Below, piece after piece: positions 13,321 through 31,639 of a stretch of DNA of 64,000 bases; position 1 is the stretch's first letter; each line of letters begins with the position of its first letter. The DNA is from Urechis unicinctus. Lineage: Eukaryota > Annelida > Polychaeta > Xenopneusta > Urechidae. The stretch covers positions 35,132,682-35,196,681 of the forward strand of contig CM067356.1 of NCBI GenBank assembly GCA_034190875.2, read 5' to 3'. The position numbers and the translations under genes were made by a program. Below the pieces are notes generated by a model. That model was not told where the DNA came from. It worked only from the letters and a program-made list of their open reading frames with translations, and did not search any database.

Positions 13321-15947
13321 GATGTAGCGTAATTGCACATGAGCAACACTTCCATTTTTAAGCATAATAAAAGGTCATGCAGTGACCCAAGTGCATTTTG
13401 CGATCATTTTATTCTATCACGCCATCCACTGCTCAGTAAACGTAGTTAATATCATATGTTACTAACTGCCTAATACCATTTCAAAATGTTTGCATTAGCA
13501 AAACCTCGACCATTTCAAGTTATCGAGGTGCTTTGGTAATACCAAGATGACTGTAATATTTGCGCATGCGCACCGATAGATGTGCGATAAAGAATATGAT
13601 GGGTACTGATCTCAAATCAAAACAGGAATGATCAAAATAAGCATTTATCTATGTTGCGGCCTATCAACGAATAGCAGATATATAAAATGGATGACATCAG
13701 CTGATACTCCATATCTATTTTTCCCATATACATGTCCGTGTTGTGCCAATGTTTGCGGGGCAAACGTAATACTTCCGTGCACCAGAAGTATAACACCAAG
13801 CCCATTCGAGTGATGCATTAATACGTATAATTTGATTTCCAATACATGTGATGAACAACTTCTTATGTCGAACGAGGTGTAGTATCCTTTTGTGCATTTC
13901 TCTGTATCAAGTGTGTGCGTTGTGCAGATGGTACATATAGGGTGAGAATATTGGCATTGTATTATGTTTTGTCATATGTGTATTTGCTATGGCTCTTATC
14001 TACTTGTATGAAGCTTATCGTTTCTTCATAAACGCCCCGATTACAATCCTTCGTTACAAGGTGGGTCCCATTCGCGACAAAGACCTGCACCATTAGACGC
14101 AATTTTTCACTTTTTCCACACTATGAGTTAAGGACACAATAAGAACCAAGCGGTGAAAACTACTCAATCTGTAATTGGTTTCGGGCCGTCCTGCAATAAA
14201 TATCTACAAACTGAAAAATGTTGGTCGTGTTTTACTGCAGATTGGAGGGTTAACGGATAATTTGTAAAGAAACCATCAAGCCCTAGTGCTATACGCATGC
14301 ATCGTAGTTTAGCCAACTCAATCACGGTGTACGGGTGCATGAATTTAGTCTGCGGCAACATGCACTACTTAAGTCCTTTTTTGTAATACTTGAGCTATAG
14401 CACGTAGTAAGCCTGACCAAACCATATTCATCGTATTTGAAATGTATTCGTTAAGCAGCATAATCAGAGAGTTGTTCATGATTATTCAAGGTGGATTCGC
14501 TACACACGTTCGGCTATTGATCCAACTCTGCAGATTACCATTCAATGACAGATTCAGCTATGATGCACCCATTCGAAAACAAGAAGGCTTTGTTGGTGTC
14601 TAGTGGGGAAATACACCCCACCCTAACAGCAACTGAAATAACGTATCGCTTATGTCTATGATTTTAGTTCGACGTGAAAGCCTGCACAATCTCGTCTTAA
14701 TGAAGGTTATCCTCGTTGAATGGAGACGTTTTGTACCGAAAACGATTTTTGCCAATGCTGATCTGTTCCATAAATACTCGTTCCATATAATTTTGCACAA
14801 CATCAGTCACTTCCTTTGATCTACCAGCTACAATAAATAGCATTGAACTCTGTTAAAGATACCCCTTGCAACTATATTTAATATGTTCCATTAGAGTGCA
14901 TTAACACCCCTTATCAACAGCTTCCTAATATGCGGTACATGTGAAGGCTCGGTTCACAGAAAATAGAGACATAAAGCCTGTGAGCAGTAGTTCACTTGGC
15001 AGGTTGAAGTAAGGTGTTAAGGAATGAATCTTATTGGGTTTTTTGTTTGTATTTCATACGTGCTTATCCTCAACATATTAACGGCATGTGCTAGTCTGGG
15101 GTAGTTTGTATTACAACATGGGCTAGTTTGTATTCACATCCGCTTCTAGACCAATGTACACACGAGTTTTGGGTTCATTGAACGTGCACCAAAGACACAA
15201 TTTGATGTTGACGAATAATAAAAGTCGACTAGAGCGCGTAACTTGTGTAAAGCTTCTAAGAGTTTGACGTTTGTTTGTGCATATTATACTCCATCACTAA
15301 TTTATAAATACAGAATAGATTCAAAACGTTTGGTAGCTAATGGTCGGCAAAACCGATCTTATGATACGGGCGCAGGGCATATATTGTTGGGTACCTGGTC
15401 GGTGTTCTGAAACCCGCCGCTATTTTATCGCATCATACCCTTTGGTTATCTTAAAAGGTCTAGGTAGCCCCCAATGCAAACACAAAAGAGAAAGCATTTG
15501 GACTTCCTCAAATGAACACGCGCTAATCGACAGGCTCACGAGCATTCTTCAATGACACTGAATTGCTCAACCATTCACGCCGATAACACTTATACGCTAT
15601 AAGCTTTGTGAATAGGGTATGACAAGTAAAACTGTTTTTGGCACTGCTGGCTGGCCAATTCACATGGATAATATCGGTGCATTCATTAAAACGCTGTTTC
15701 TTGGTCCGATGAAACGGGGCTTCATTACGTTAAAAGATGCGCTAGTACGGCTGAGGGTGAATACGCTGCAAATCAAGCTGTTCGCTGGTTAAATTATTCT
15801 GGTACAATGTTTGCTAGTAGGAAACAAATAGACAGCGTGCCATTAAACATGACAGTTCTCTACTTTAATGCTTATTCGCCTCTAAATGGGAACGTTATGC
15901 CTATAGCCGACAACACATACCACCGAAATATCCTTTGTGGGTCTTGT
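13321..15947. other. Gene-free stretch
   Basis: Only chance-length open frames (71 codons or fewer) occur, mostly overlapping on both strands around 13630-13900. Nothing was recognised. Confidence 0.5.
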
Positions 15948-17685
<1,738 letters not shown>

Positions 17686-17739
17686 ATATACTAGCTGTCA
17701 ATCAAGATATACAAGCGCCTTCACAAATGTGCACGGAAC

Positions 17740-17985
17740 AATGTCAGCAGCAGCCTGAAACTATAAGGCGGCACGGAGTGTATAGCCGTTGTGTTGATAG
17801 CAACTGGATAGTAAGACACATTGGCAAATTAAGTCATGAAGCAAAATAAGTTACAAAGAGCTTAGGCAAAATGAAGGTGGTATTGTGATGACATTCAGCA
17901 CGGCCAAGTGAGTACATTGATCTTGATAAAATAGGCATGAGAGGTAACTAGTACAGTCTGACGACACAATAACCTTTCAATCAGC
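17740..17985 (+). repeat. Repeat R2, copy b
   Basis: Matches copy a (13091-13320) and the inverted copy c (52735-52985). It also shares an upstream part with copy c: CAGCCTGAAACTATAAGGCGGC here against GCCCGAAACCATTAAGCCGC there. Copies b and c therefore preserve more of the element's left side than copy a. Confidence 0.7.
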
Positions 17986-19619
17986 AAGGCCGCAGTTGTG
18001 TCTGAATAGAGTTTTTGGCAAATATATTACTCTTTATTCTAATAGAGTAGTCAAATTGCATTACACTGCGTTATTGTCAATATTGTGTTGGAAATTTGCA
18101 TGTTTTGATTTGATAAACATAAAATAATTAAGATTTGACCGCAAGTATTGTGCTAACCAACCAATCTACGACATATTTCATGTCGTAATTAACAATGCAT
18201 GTAGATATAACTATTACATATAAAAATTGATTACATGTCAAGCAGTATCCATGCTTTTCGTGTTGATAATAATTTACACCAGACAGACAGGCTAATATGG
18301 ACACTCAAAATTGTTATCATCTTCCATTGAACATTTTTTCAAGAGTTATTGGTAGGGATGTTGAGATTTTCGTAATTGTAGATTCTCGGTCCATCCGACA
18401 CATATTTTGTTCATATGCATTACATACCATCTTGGATAAGAAATACATCAGTGATATTTGTCTTTTTACCCATCGAAGTATGGTGATTTTACGCAGCAAC
18501 GACTTATATTTTGGTAGTGTTACGCATATTTTGGCCGCTTAGGATATTTGAGCTTTGGCGAGATTAACCTGTCTTCAGTAATGTGGATGTGTTCACCTTT
18601 GTAGCAACGCAAACCTCATTTATCCAAACGTTGCTGCTATTTATTTCGCTACTGCAATCGCTTGCATGTCCACAAGGAAAGATTTATGGCATTACGTTGA
18701 ATAGTTTTGCCATATAATATCTGGCATGGCTGAGCCGCAACACAATTTTCGAGACCACTTATGAGCAATGCAGCGACTGATACAAAACAATGGTATTCAT
18801 GCAACCTTACTCCGTTGATAACACCTTTAGGTTAACGCTCCTCTTTGCGCACCATACTGTTCGGTGAAATAGAGGTATGCAATTACCTAGCTTACTTCCA
18901 ATTTACTACTGAAGGCGCTTAGTGGCCTAACGCATACGTTTTATTTGTTAAATTATTCAAGCCGTTATGTTTAAGAGGGATATATTTGTATAAATGGGCT
19001 TTTATGCGGCCCGATAAATGTGTGGTAAATCACGTTAGTGTTCCGACAGATGGTTTCGTAACTGCGCCACATTAAGCAATCTTATTCAATTGATCATTTC
19101 CGGGCTATTAACCCATCATAACCTTCTTTGCCATCGATAGTAAGCTACAAGGGGGTCTTATTAGCATCAAATATTTATATTTAAATCAGATTCTTACAAA
19201 ATACATAAATATGTTCATGAACAAACATGGATATGGTGTAGATGCTTCACGGACGAAGTTAGTTTCAAAGTACAAACTACAGATGGAATGGTGCCATCTT
19301 TTATGTTGCGATTACATTTCATGTTAAATCTACCGTTTGCCTTGGAGCATTGGACGACTAGCTCGCAGGTTGCGTACAGTCTGACGGAAGACCTTCTATG
19401 AGGAGCAGGATAATGTTCTGCTTTGCAATTTAACGAACATATTGTCTGTCAAATGTAGCCACTAAACAACGCCAAAACAGAATGGGGTGGTTTAAAAGCT
19501 GATGAGACAAATATGTAAGCGTATTCAACATCAACTACGCTCTCTAGATTGGACTCAACTTGTAGTGATAGAACAGTCACTGAGCAAGCAATAGAATTAT
19601 TTTGGACAAAAACTAAAGC
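17986..19619. other. Gene-free stretch
   Basis: The longest open frame is 81 codons (18297-18542), with an overlapping 60-codon frame on the other strand. Neither has recognisable features. Confidence 0.5.
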
Positions 19620-22365
<2,746 letters not shown>

Positions 22366-22823
22366 ACATATACATCTATATATAAAAATATAAATATATA
22401 TATATATATATGTTTATATATAAATATACATATAAATACAAATATAAATAAATGCGTATATACATCTTTATATATTTCAATATATATAAATATATATATA
22501 TCTCTATAAATGTATATATATATAAATATATGTATACAGATATATTTATATATATATGTATATATATATATTTATTGTATATATACGTATATGATTATGG
22601 ATATATATATATATATTGATATATATTTATACTTATATAAAGATGTATATACACATTTATTTACATTTAAATATATATATATATATTTATATATATATAG
22701 ATGTATAAACATATTTATGTATATTTATATATATATAAATTTATATATATCTACATATATATATATATATGCATATATAAATATATATATATATATATAA
22801 GAATATGAATTTAAAATATGCAT

Positions 22824-22890
<67 letters not shown>

Positions 22891-23581
22891 GTAATGCATA
22901 TTATCAATTCATATTCTTATGTATTTATACATTTATATATGTATATATATATCTATATATATATAAATATATATATAAATATAAATATAAAAATATGTAT
23001 CTAATTCTATATAGATATATATAAAAATGCATATATATAAACATATATATATATTTAAATATAAACAAATGCGTATATACATCTATATATAAATATAAAT
23101 ATATTTATATTTATATATATAGATGTATATACGCATTTGTTTTATATTTATATATATATACATATATAAATGAATATATACAAAACAATATGAATTGAAA
23201 ACATGCATACCTATATATATACATCTATATATATGTATGTATATATATATATATAAATATATATTTTATATATATTTATATATATATATTTTAAATATAT
23301 ATTTATATATATATGTATATATATGAATATATATATGTATATTTATATATATATAAATGTATAAAAATATATATAGATATATACATATTTTTAGATATAT
23401 ATATCCATAATCATAGACATATATATTCATTTATATAAATATATATATATATATATGTATATATATTATATATACATTTATATATTTACATATATATTTA
23501 TATATATATATAGATGTATATACGCATTTATTTATATTTGTATATATATATACATTTATATATATATATACATATGCATAT

Positions 23582-23626
<45 letters not shown>

Positions 23627-23655
23627 GTATGTATATATATATTTATATGCTTATC
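22366..23655. repeat. Complex AT satellite with nested inverted repeats
   Basis: About 1.3 kb of TA-rich DNA that is not simple TA. The motif ATGCGTATATACATCT recurs in both orientations near 22453 (+), 22640 (-), 23069 (+), 23120 (-) and 23511 (-). The pair at about 23052-23150 forms a near-perfect palindrome with arms of about 45 bp. A second inverted pair containing AAGAATATGAATT and ATGCAT lies at about 22798-22826 and 22893-22920. A third, containing GATTATGGATATAT, lies near 22585 and 23400. Confidence 0.85.
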
Positions 23656-25094
23656 CGGCTTGTACGACACAATATAGCCAACTCTATCCATGATATAGGT
23701 AATAGAGACTGATCGAAGCGAAGTATCTATTGCTACCATTAGAGGGTCCACCCTAATTGCTTTGCGGAAGGCATTTTATTCACGCTCGACTGTAGGTGGC
23801 GCAATCAAAGGTCACTATGCCCTAAATAAACCGGACACGTTCAGATCATGTTATGATAGACGATATGACAACAGCGTGCTGCACCATGGTAGCGTGTTTG
23901 CTTATTCATCCTGAGATGAGCCCTCTTTGCTAAGCTATGAGTGCTTTTGTTGAAGGCTAGAACATGGCACATTATGAATCTACGGAAGCCCATTGGTGCA
24001 ACTATAGCATGGTACGATTGTTTTTAATTATGTGCCGGCCGCCACATAACTATTGACACGGGTTTTGCGTGTGTTCGATTTTCCAGCAATAATTGGCAAA
24101 TTGTCAAAGCCGGTGTCGTCTGGCTTAGCACATGAAGCACTATTAAGATGTCGGCACCCGACTGAAATGGCTCAAGCCAAGTACGAATCTAATCCCTCTT
24201 GCGCATTTGTTTCAGGTTCAAAGTCATCATTCGCAATGTAGACTATGAGTAGTTAAAACATTGCCTTGTCCCTCTTATCCACTGATTTGGCGTAGTCTCT
24301 GGGGCTGTGAGTAATAAGACAGGTCTTCCATGCAGCACGTTTTCGATCTTTCTTGAGCAAATTTGGTGGTTATTCCAGACAAATGCAACGGTGTCACAAT
24401 TATTCTAGAATAATCATAAGTATTTGCATATAATGTATGACATGCATCAGGTATATAGTTCCACTTCATTGTAAGTTACATCTTGGCTGCAATAGAAACA
24501 GATTAAATCAAACTTCATTTCTGTCAATCATGAAGAAGTTATCTTTAAACTCACCTGCACCAAGGACAAGATACATTATGATCGATGAGATAACCAGTGC
24601 AATCACACAAATTCAACAATATTATACGCCTTGGAAAGCCAACAATACATCCTTTTATACCCAAACAAAATGGCCAGAGTTCATTATACGAGTCGAGGTG
24701 CCAAAGAGAGTTCGGTCCCCTTACAAAGCACTGGCGTCTCCGTAACCGACTTTTTATTCCTTAGTTCAATTCCTCCAGGATCTAACATTTGCATGAGAGG
24801 TATATCACTTTCCTTGATACAATAAACCCAGTCGGTAGGAACTTCAAGCGCATCCATCGATAGCTCCCGGATGCACTGATTGTTTTACTAATGAATTGGA
24901 CAACTTCTAATATGTCATAGTAATGCTTCTGTCGGAACAGATTTGTGCGCTTTAGAGTGCGTAAATTTATAAGTAATCGGTGGTTGAAGGCCAGAGCGAC
25001 GTGAATTTCGTGATAAATTTAACCAATGTGGAGATATAGACCAAATAATTAAACTAATTTGAACCATGTTTACGTGGCACCAATAGGCTTCCGG
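23656..25094. other. Gene-free stretch
   Basis: The largest open frame is 102 codons (24437-24745), with no recognisable domain and no conserved copy elsewhere in the window. It is treated as chance. Confidence 0.5.
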
Positions 25095-25935
25095 GTAAAT
25101 ATAAGCAAAGCAGCTGCTCAAATATAAAGCAAGCCTATGTGACATTACTGATTGATGTCAGGTGGACGTTACTACGGTACAAAAGTATACGGAAACATTG
25201 AAGTAACTTTTGAAAGAGTCTCTTCTATGATATCCTTTAATGAATATACCTTGATAACTCAAGTCATATCACTAAGCAAGTGCGCTCAGTGCGATGCATG
25301 ACTGTACATGTTTGCGAGTAACCAACATGCTGGCGTCCGACAAGAAACCGAATCTATTCGATTCCACGGACCCCTGAGGCGGCAGCTGACTACAGCATTT
25401 GAGCTTGCATTTCGGCCAGACGTTTACTAGTTTCCCCTTTCTTAACGTTTGTCATTGATAACTGATGTATGGGTCAATGCACTATTCACATTTATACCCC
25501 TTGATTGTCGATGTGCTTTTTGCTCTAGCAATTTGCACAGTTCCTTATAAAATATTTCGCGAAGCTATAATGCCATACCATAATGAATATACTGTTGCTA
25601 CTCATAATTTATTGATTACATACAAATAGGATGTAATAACAGAGAGTCTGTTAAATTTTGACCATAAATTCTTCCCCGTTATAAGAACCACCAGCGCAAG
25701 GCATCTGCTGATTGGTTTTTAAAAATCCGCTTCGCGGCAATGGATGACTAAACGTTTATCACGATTGATGGTTACACTATTGATTGTCATTTCGTAGCTC
25801 CCGTTGAGGTTTTTTTCTTCACAAACAGCCAGCGAGTCCAGTCGGACAGTCAATGTCTGCATTGTTCCCCTTTTAATCACATGGTGGCACAGCTGATTGA
25901 ATACATATAGGTGTTGCACCTAGTGAAATGTAGTG
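25095..25935 (+). repeat. Repeat B, copy 1
   Basis: Aligns with 27365-28050 in the same orientation, offset about 2.27 kb. Shared landmarks in order are AAGCAAGCCTATG, TGATGTCAGGTGGACG, GCTACAAAAG-like, ATGATATCC, TTTGAGCT, TTTATACC..GATTGTCG, AAAATATTTCGC and GATTGGTTT. Identity is roughly 70-75% by eye. No frame is conserved. Confidence 0.75.
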
Positions 25936-27364
25936 TTTGGGTTTCTCATCCAAGCTGCTTGGACTGCCAGACGAGGCATTCACTATATATTGAGGTTAAT
26001 TTGTGTCTCTGTATTGGACGCTTATAGTGTTATATGATTGAAGGGTGGCGACTTGCTATGGAACGCACCGGGTTGTCTTCCGATTGCACCCTTTATCCAG
26101 CAAACCAAAAGATGCACACAGGGGAACAAGATTACGACTGCAAAGAGAAGGTTTTAATGGTGAATCGCAAAGGTTGCTGCCATATAATTTAAAACAGAAC
26201 ATATGCTTGTAATTTGTGTACAATATTCAATAAATCCGAATAAACTTTTGGAAAAAGATGAATATTAACTCACAGATACAGTCATATATGTAACACAATT
26301 CCATCACGCTTTTTGCCTATGTACATAGAGTTTATGCTATTGTATATGACCTTCCGCACACAGCATATTATGTGCAGATGTTTTTCGTTGCAGAGCAAAC
26401 TGCTCTGCAGCTACTATTGCTATTACATTGTGGCTCTAATGGAGTGCAAATGATATATTGTATGAAGATCGATACGCCTTATAGATTCACATTAGGGAAT
26501 ACCGGTGCCTTGGTTTTATCATACTGGGTGACAAAAGTCTAGTTCGAATTCGTCGGCCAAATACCAAGTTCCAAGCACGTTGTTGTTTCGCAGCTATAAT
26601 AGACTATAATATGTATTGTAGCTCTTTTGATTGATAACGGGAAACAGCCCGCCAAATGTTAGTGATATAGATTATCATCAATTTTCAGCCAGTTGCAGAA
26701 CCTATTACCGGTTTTATACATTAATTATTCGTACTCCAAATAAACTGGTCGACATTTAGGGTACTTGACATAGCAGGAAACGGCTGGCGCCAGGTTGTGT
26801 CTGGAGTCGACATAGAAGATGCGTAGAGAGGAAGAGAGTAAAGTCGTCATAGTGCAGACTATGCGGGTAATTCAAATTAGCGCCTTCATTATTGATATAT
26901 CGTAATTTCTTACGTGATTAATCACTGTAAATCCAAGTAATCTTTAAAAGGTATTACTATATTATTTAACCTTAGTTCCCAATTGCTATCATATCCATCA
27001 TTACGTCTTAGTTTTTGAGGTTTTACATATTATCTAGCACCTTTGCGTACATTATTAGGGTAAACCACATGCAGTGATGCTAACATTAAACAACGCAGTA
27101 AGTATTAATTGTTAATACCTCCATATATCCAAGATTAAGTTTTAGTATAGCGGCCAATGTACATTGACTAGCGATATAGCTACAAGTTTCCTCATCATTG
27201 GTCCAGTTGCAGCCAAATATTATCCATGGCGTGAATTAAACATAGCATTTTGTGAAAGTACGCCGTTTAGAATAACAAATGCTGCTTGATGGTGCAAAGC
27301 AGCACACTTAAAAATGATGTTTTGCGTTGATATGAGTTCCTTCGTCGAGGGTTAAAATAATGCA
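25936..27364. other. Spacer between the two B repeats
   Basis: No open frame of 60 codons or more occurs in about 1.4 kb. Nothing was recognised. Confidence 0.5.
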
Positions 27365-28050
27365 TGAGGAATCTGAGAAGGAGGCAGCTCGTAATGTATA
27401 AGGCAAGCCTATGATTATCATACTCGTTGATATCAGATGGACGCTACTGTGCTACAAAAGCATACGGAATCATTTGTTATAGCCTTCTACATGATATCCG
27501 TTGATGTATATACCGGAATTAAATCATTTAACAAGCGCGCTAAGCGATAGTCTGACCAATGTTCATATATATGACAAAGAAACATAACCTCCGAGGACAA
27601 ATGGAACATAATCGATGCACACCTGAGACTGCTGCTGACCTACTTATTTGAGCTGCCTTTGGTTGCATTTTCTGTAGGCTTCCCCTTTATATGAGTTCGG
27701 TCACTGACATCTGAGCCTTCTGGTCCATGAAGCGCTTGTAGTCATTCATGTTTATACCGATGATTGTCGGTTTATAAATGGCTCTAGAACTGTGCACGGT
27801 TTCTCATAAAATATTTCGCAAAGCTAACCCGTCGCACGGCAATGAGTATACAGATTAATTACGGATATAACAATACAGATGCCAGTAAATGAAGTTATCA
27901 ATAAGTCCCCATCAAATAAATCAAAGGTAAAAATGTCGTCTGCAGATTGGTTTGTTAAAATCTGCGTCACCTGGTAGCAACAGATAGCTTGAAGTGTTTT
28001 TAATAACGACTTACAACATAACTGAGTCATCTCGTATTTCAAGTCCCATT
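27365..28050 (+). repeat. Repeat B, copy 2
   Basis: Second member of the tandem pair with 25095-25935; same order of landmarks, about 150 bp shorter overall. Confidence 0.75.
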
Positions 28051-29884
28051 GGTTTTATTCAATTATCGCACTTGGAATGAGGAATCGCAACTTAATTATA
28101 TTTGTTTGCAGAGCGATGTATGAGACAAGTCGTTGCAAACGAATTAGGGATGAAACAGAATAACTCTGCATTAGACGAGTCGGTTTGCAAAATACGCCTT
28201 ATTCTCGGCAGCGCATCGTAAAATCATTTGAATGTCTAGACATTGTAGCTGCGAATGTTTAATTCCCCTCAATTCTGTCAATCAGCATTATTTAAGGTAA
28301 GCAAAAGATGTACTTTGCGAGTATAGCACCCGCAAATCGTACTCTGAATACTGATCGTCGCTCATAGAATATCTTAACATTTTAAACCGGACACTATAAT
28401 CAAACTCAGTATAATATGCATTAATTAAAATGATGCCTGTAATGCATGGCAGTAACATACTATTGAGTAGTCGCCACTGAGCTCATAATGATATGATGGA
28501 ATATTATTATCATGTATGAACTGCTATCATAAGAACCAAATGCACTTAATTTTTCCCAGGAATTGTTATTAAATGTTGAGTAACATATTGCATCAATCAG
28601 ATTTGACTGGTGGAAAGAAATCTCTCTCGTGCGCTGTCATCATTCCAGTGTCTCATGCATATCTGAGTAATAATCTCAGTTGTGATTTACGCCTGCCTAT
28701 GATAAGTCAAAGTCGAGAGACGACCATCTGTTATGCAGGTATAGCATGATTAGGCATCCCCAGAAAAGATTTCATTGTAGCATTTATTTTTAGCATGAGG
28801 TACACATATAATATTATCATGCATTTCCTGCATTAAAGCTGATTGAAGAAATTTTGGGTGGAAATTGATCACTGGCGTTTATACGGTGTAAGCTTCGCAT
28901 AACCCGTTATTCATTAAGATCCCCTAGTATCTATAATCCGTTGCCGAACCTTGCAAAAGAGTCTTACATTCAACTGTTCCAAGTGTCGGCAGTGACACCA
29001 AACATATCTTAGATAGTATTTAGCATCGATGTTAGGTGGTTACAGAAGTGTTCCCAGTCAAATTTCCCAACAGTCAACAGCGACGTCCATCGCATTAACA
29101 AATTACGTAATGTAACTTATCACTATATTCTTGTTGCAGTTTTCGTTCTTGCTTTTGATACTGAAACAGCTGAAATGATTTAATATGCTTATTCAAATAT
29201 GCAAATGTTGCAGATAAATGACCATTTTGGCGTTTCCGTTGCCTATTAATGTGTAAATAAATACAAGCTTGTGGCGCAAGTCCAGGAAGGAGTATTTTTG
29301 GTTCTGCCAATTAATGTACATACTGTTCATAAATCCGTTAGGAGTATGTGCATGTGTTCTAAGTGGCGTTAGTGTAAACTGCGTACTGTTCGACAAAAAA
29401 CCATTTTGCTCCCAACCGCAGTGTGCATGTTTTGCAGCACAAATAAGGAGCTAATTTTTTTCAAACACGACATTGTATCTCTTACAGTATGATGTACAAA
29501 TACATTCAAGGCTAATTTACGGCCACTAGGGTTTCTACATACATCATGTGATATTGTCTAGGGCAAATACAATGCATCTATGCTATATCTCATTGTTATG
29601 CTATCTTACTGTAGATCATGTCGTAAATATTATTAATATATTAATATATAATAATATTTATTTTCGCACAAGAGGTACCTTAAACTAACATCGACAAATC
29701 GCACAATACAGAAATCAAATAAAAATCTTACATTATGCATATGTGATTTGTAATCAAGTGTAAATCACGCTGATGCATGTCTGTCATGTTGTGCAATTCG
29801 CATGGAAGCTGATATAATACCAGCTGTCGATAGAGTATCGTCAGACATAAAATTCATTGTGTCATTTACACGTTTCAAAACAGT
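28051..29884. other. Gene-free stretch with an AT palindrome
   Basis: Only short open frames. At 29624-29660 there is an inverted repeat with perfect 12-bp arms TAAATATTATTA and TAATAATATTTA around 13 nt of AT. The part above about 29700 may be the 3' untranslated tail of the LINE fragment that follows on the minus strand. Confidence 0.45.
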
Positions 29885-30725
29885 GGATTATGAAACGTTT
29901 TCAAAATGTATGTTATATCATATCTTGCACATATGAATGTAAAACTACTGCATGAATTTGACCGACTACCATAAAGCGCAAGTATAGCACATAATATGGT
30001 ATACATATTTGTAGAACTAATGCAGTTGTGTCTAGACTGAAACATCATCACAAATGCAGTGCAATGTATGATTGTGGGTTCTGGTGTTCAGACCCATGAG
30101 TCGACGAATGGTTAAACGCCAAGCTACGTTAAACAATTGACAGTCTCCTGATGAAAAGTCCCATAACAGACTGCTATAGACACACATGCAATACGATTTA
30201 AACAATTTATATCTTACAGATACCGATGCTGATAGAACTTGCTTACAAACAAGTTAAGACGTCGGTAGAAATCTGCCACATCAACCCTGTATTCTTTCCA
30301 GGTCTATCCCAATTACTATAATATTTTCAAGGTGGATATCTTTTCGAACATTTTCAAGTTTATGATTGTAAAATTGTACAAAGCCAGACCAATTGATTTT
30401 ACTCCCAAATACAATATATTTACTGTTGAATAATAAGCTATATTCTTTGGCGATTTCCATATATCCTGCAATTAAGACCTTAAGTGACATTCGAGACATC
30501 ATCTACATATCCTATTTCATCACAAAATGTATTACCGATGTAACAACCTACATCGGATTTACGACGTCTTAAGAACAGTTCATTAATGTAATTGTACAAA
30601 CATTATTGGCGAAATCACACCTCCCTGCATCACACTATTTGTAACATTACTACACAAATTGTTTCACGACATATATCTACGTTTAGTGCAAGACAAAGGT
30701 CTCCCTGGAATAATAAAATAACTGT
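29885..30725 (-). mobile_element. LINE (non-LTR retrotransposon) reverse transcriptase fragment, decayed
   Basis: On the minus strand, pieces of a LINE reverse transcriptase and its C-terminal region appear in the correct order but in shifting frames. At 30630-30598 is the block VMQGGVISPIMF, the usual substrate-loop motif. At 30509-30495 is YVDDV, the catalytic Y-x-D-D box. Then comes SKYIVFGSK and HKLENVRKDIHL (inside 30502-30281), as expected between the palm and thumb. At 30169-30149 is LLWDFSS, at 30111-30071 RRLMGLNTRTHN, and at 29979-29950 ALYGSRSNSC, all matching the C-terminal region typical of animal LINEs, as I recall it. Frameshifts after the first block and in-frame stops make it non-functional. 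The 5' part, with endonuclease and the rest of the palm, was not found with confidence at 30726-31600. Confidence 0.8.
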
Positions 30726-31639
30726 TACTAAATAAAAGATGTACCATTTCTGTCAAAGCCTATACGTTTTTGTATGTTTAGCTTAATACAGCGGTGACTG
30801 CTTGTACCAAACCATGAGGGTTTCGTCGCGTATCTGTGGCCAAGTCTATGTCGATGACGACTGTCCCATACCAGCACATATGCAGGGAGGGGATTGCGAC
30901 AAAACATAGACACTGGTTGATCAACCGACATTTTACCACCAAGCTTCCTTGCTACCTGTCATTAAAGCCCACAAAAACACCGTGTGAATGGAAACACAAT
31001 AAACGTCGCCTTTCTTGGCACCAATCCGATAATTATTGAAAGTCATACCTGCCATACATGGACCTACCTCTCAGATAATGAACCACAATTTAAGAAATTC
31101 TCGAGAATTTGCCAAATAATATGGATTTTACATCTTACAATCCTATATACACGAGTAACGGAACAGCTCATGCAAAGTATGCGCAATGACAAGAAAGCTT
31201 CGTACCAAACGACCTAGATCACTATGCAAGTGTTAACTGCAGTGCCAAAGGAAACAGAAGGCACACTAACTCAAGCTTCGTCACATGGAGGGAATATGCC
31301 CAAATTCTATGGGAAGTTGTACCACATCGTCTTTCATTGCAAATAGAAAGCAAAGCTAAGCTGAGAATAAATCGCTTACATCCATTGAATATAAAGCAAA
31401 AGGGTGAAGAATAGTATATAAATGAATATATCATTTACACCCAAATCACAAAATATTCACGCAGTAGACACACAATAGACTCATATCATCAATATATATT
31501 TAAATGTATCCGACAATTTTATAACGAAGAGGAGTAATGTACAACTTATATATCAGGTATTTCTAGATCATATACATGATATTGAATAGCGCAAAGCTGG
31601 GCACCCGTGCATTGTTTAATGCCTAGATTTAACCTTGAT
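30726..31639. other. Possible upstream LINE remnant, otherwise gene-free
   Basis: Minus-strand open frames at 30931-30728 and 31434-31222 lie where the 5' half of the LINE would be. I could not match them to endonuclease or reverse transcriptase motifs. Confidence 0.3.

Noticed and set aside
24437-24745. 102-codon plus-strand open frame
   Set aside because: Same reasons; an overlapping 64-codon frame in another phase shows how easily frames stay open here.
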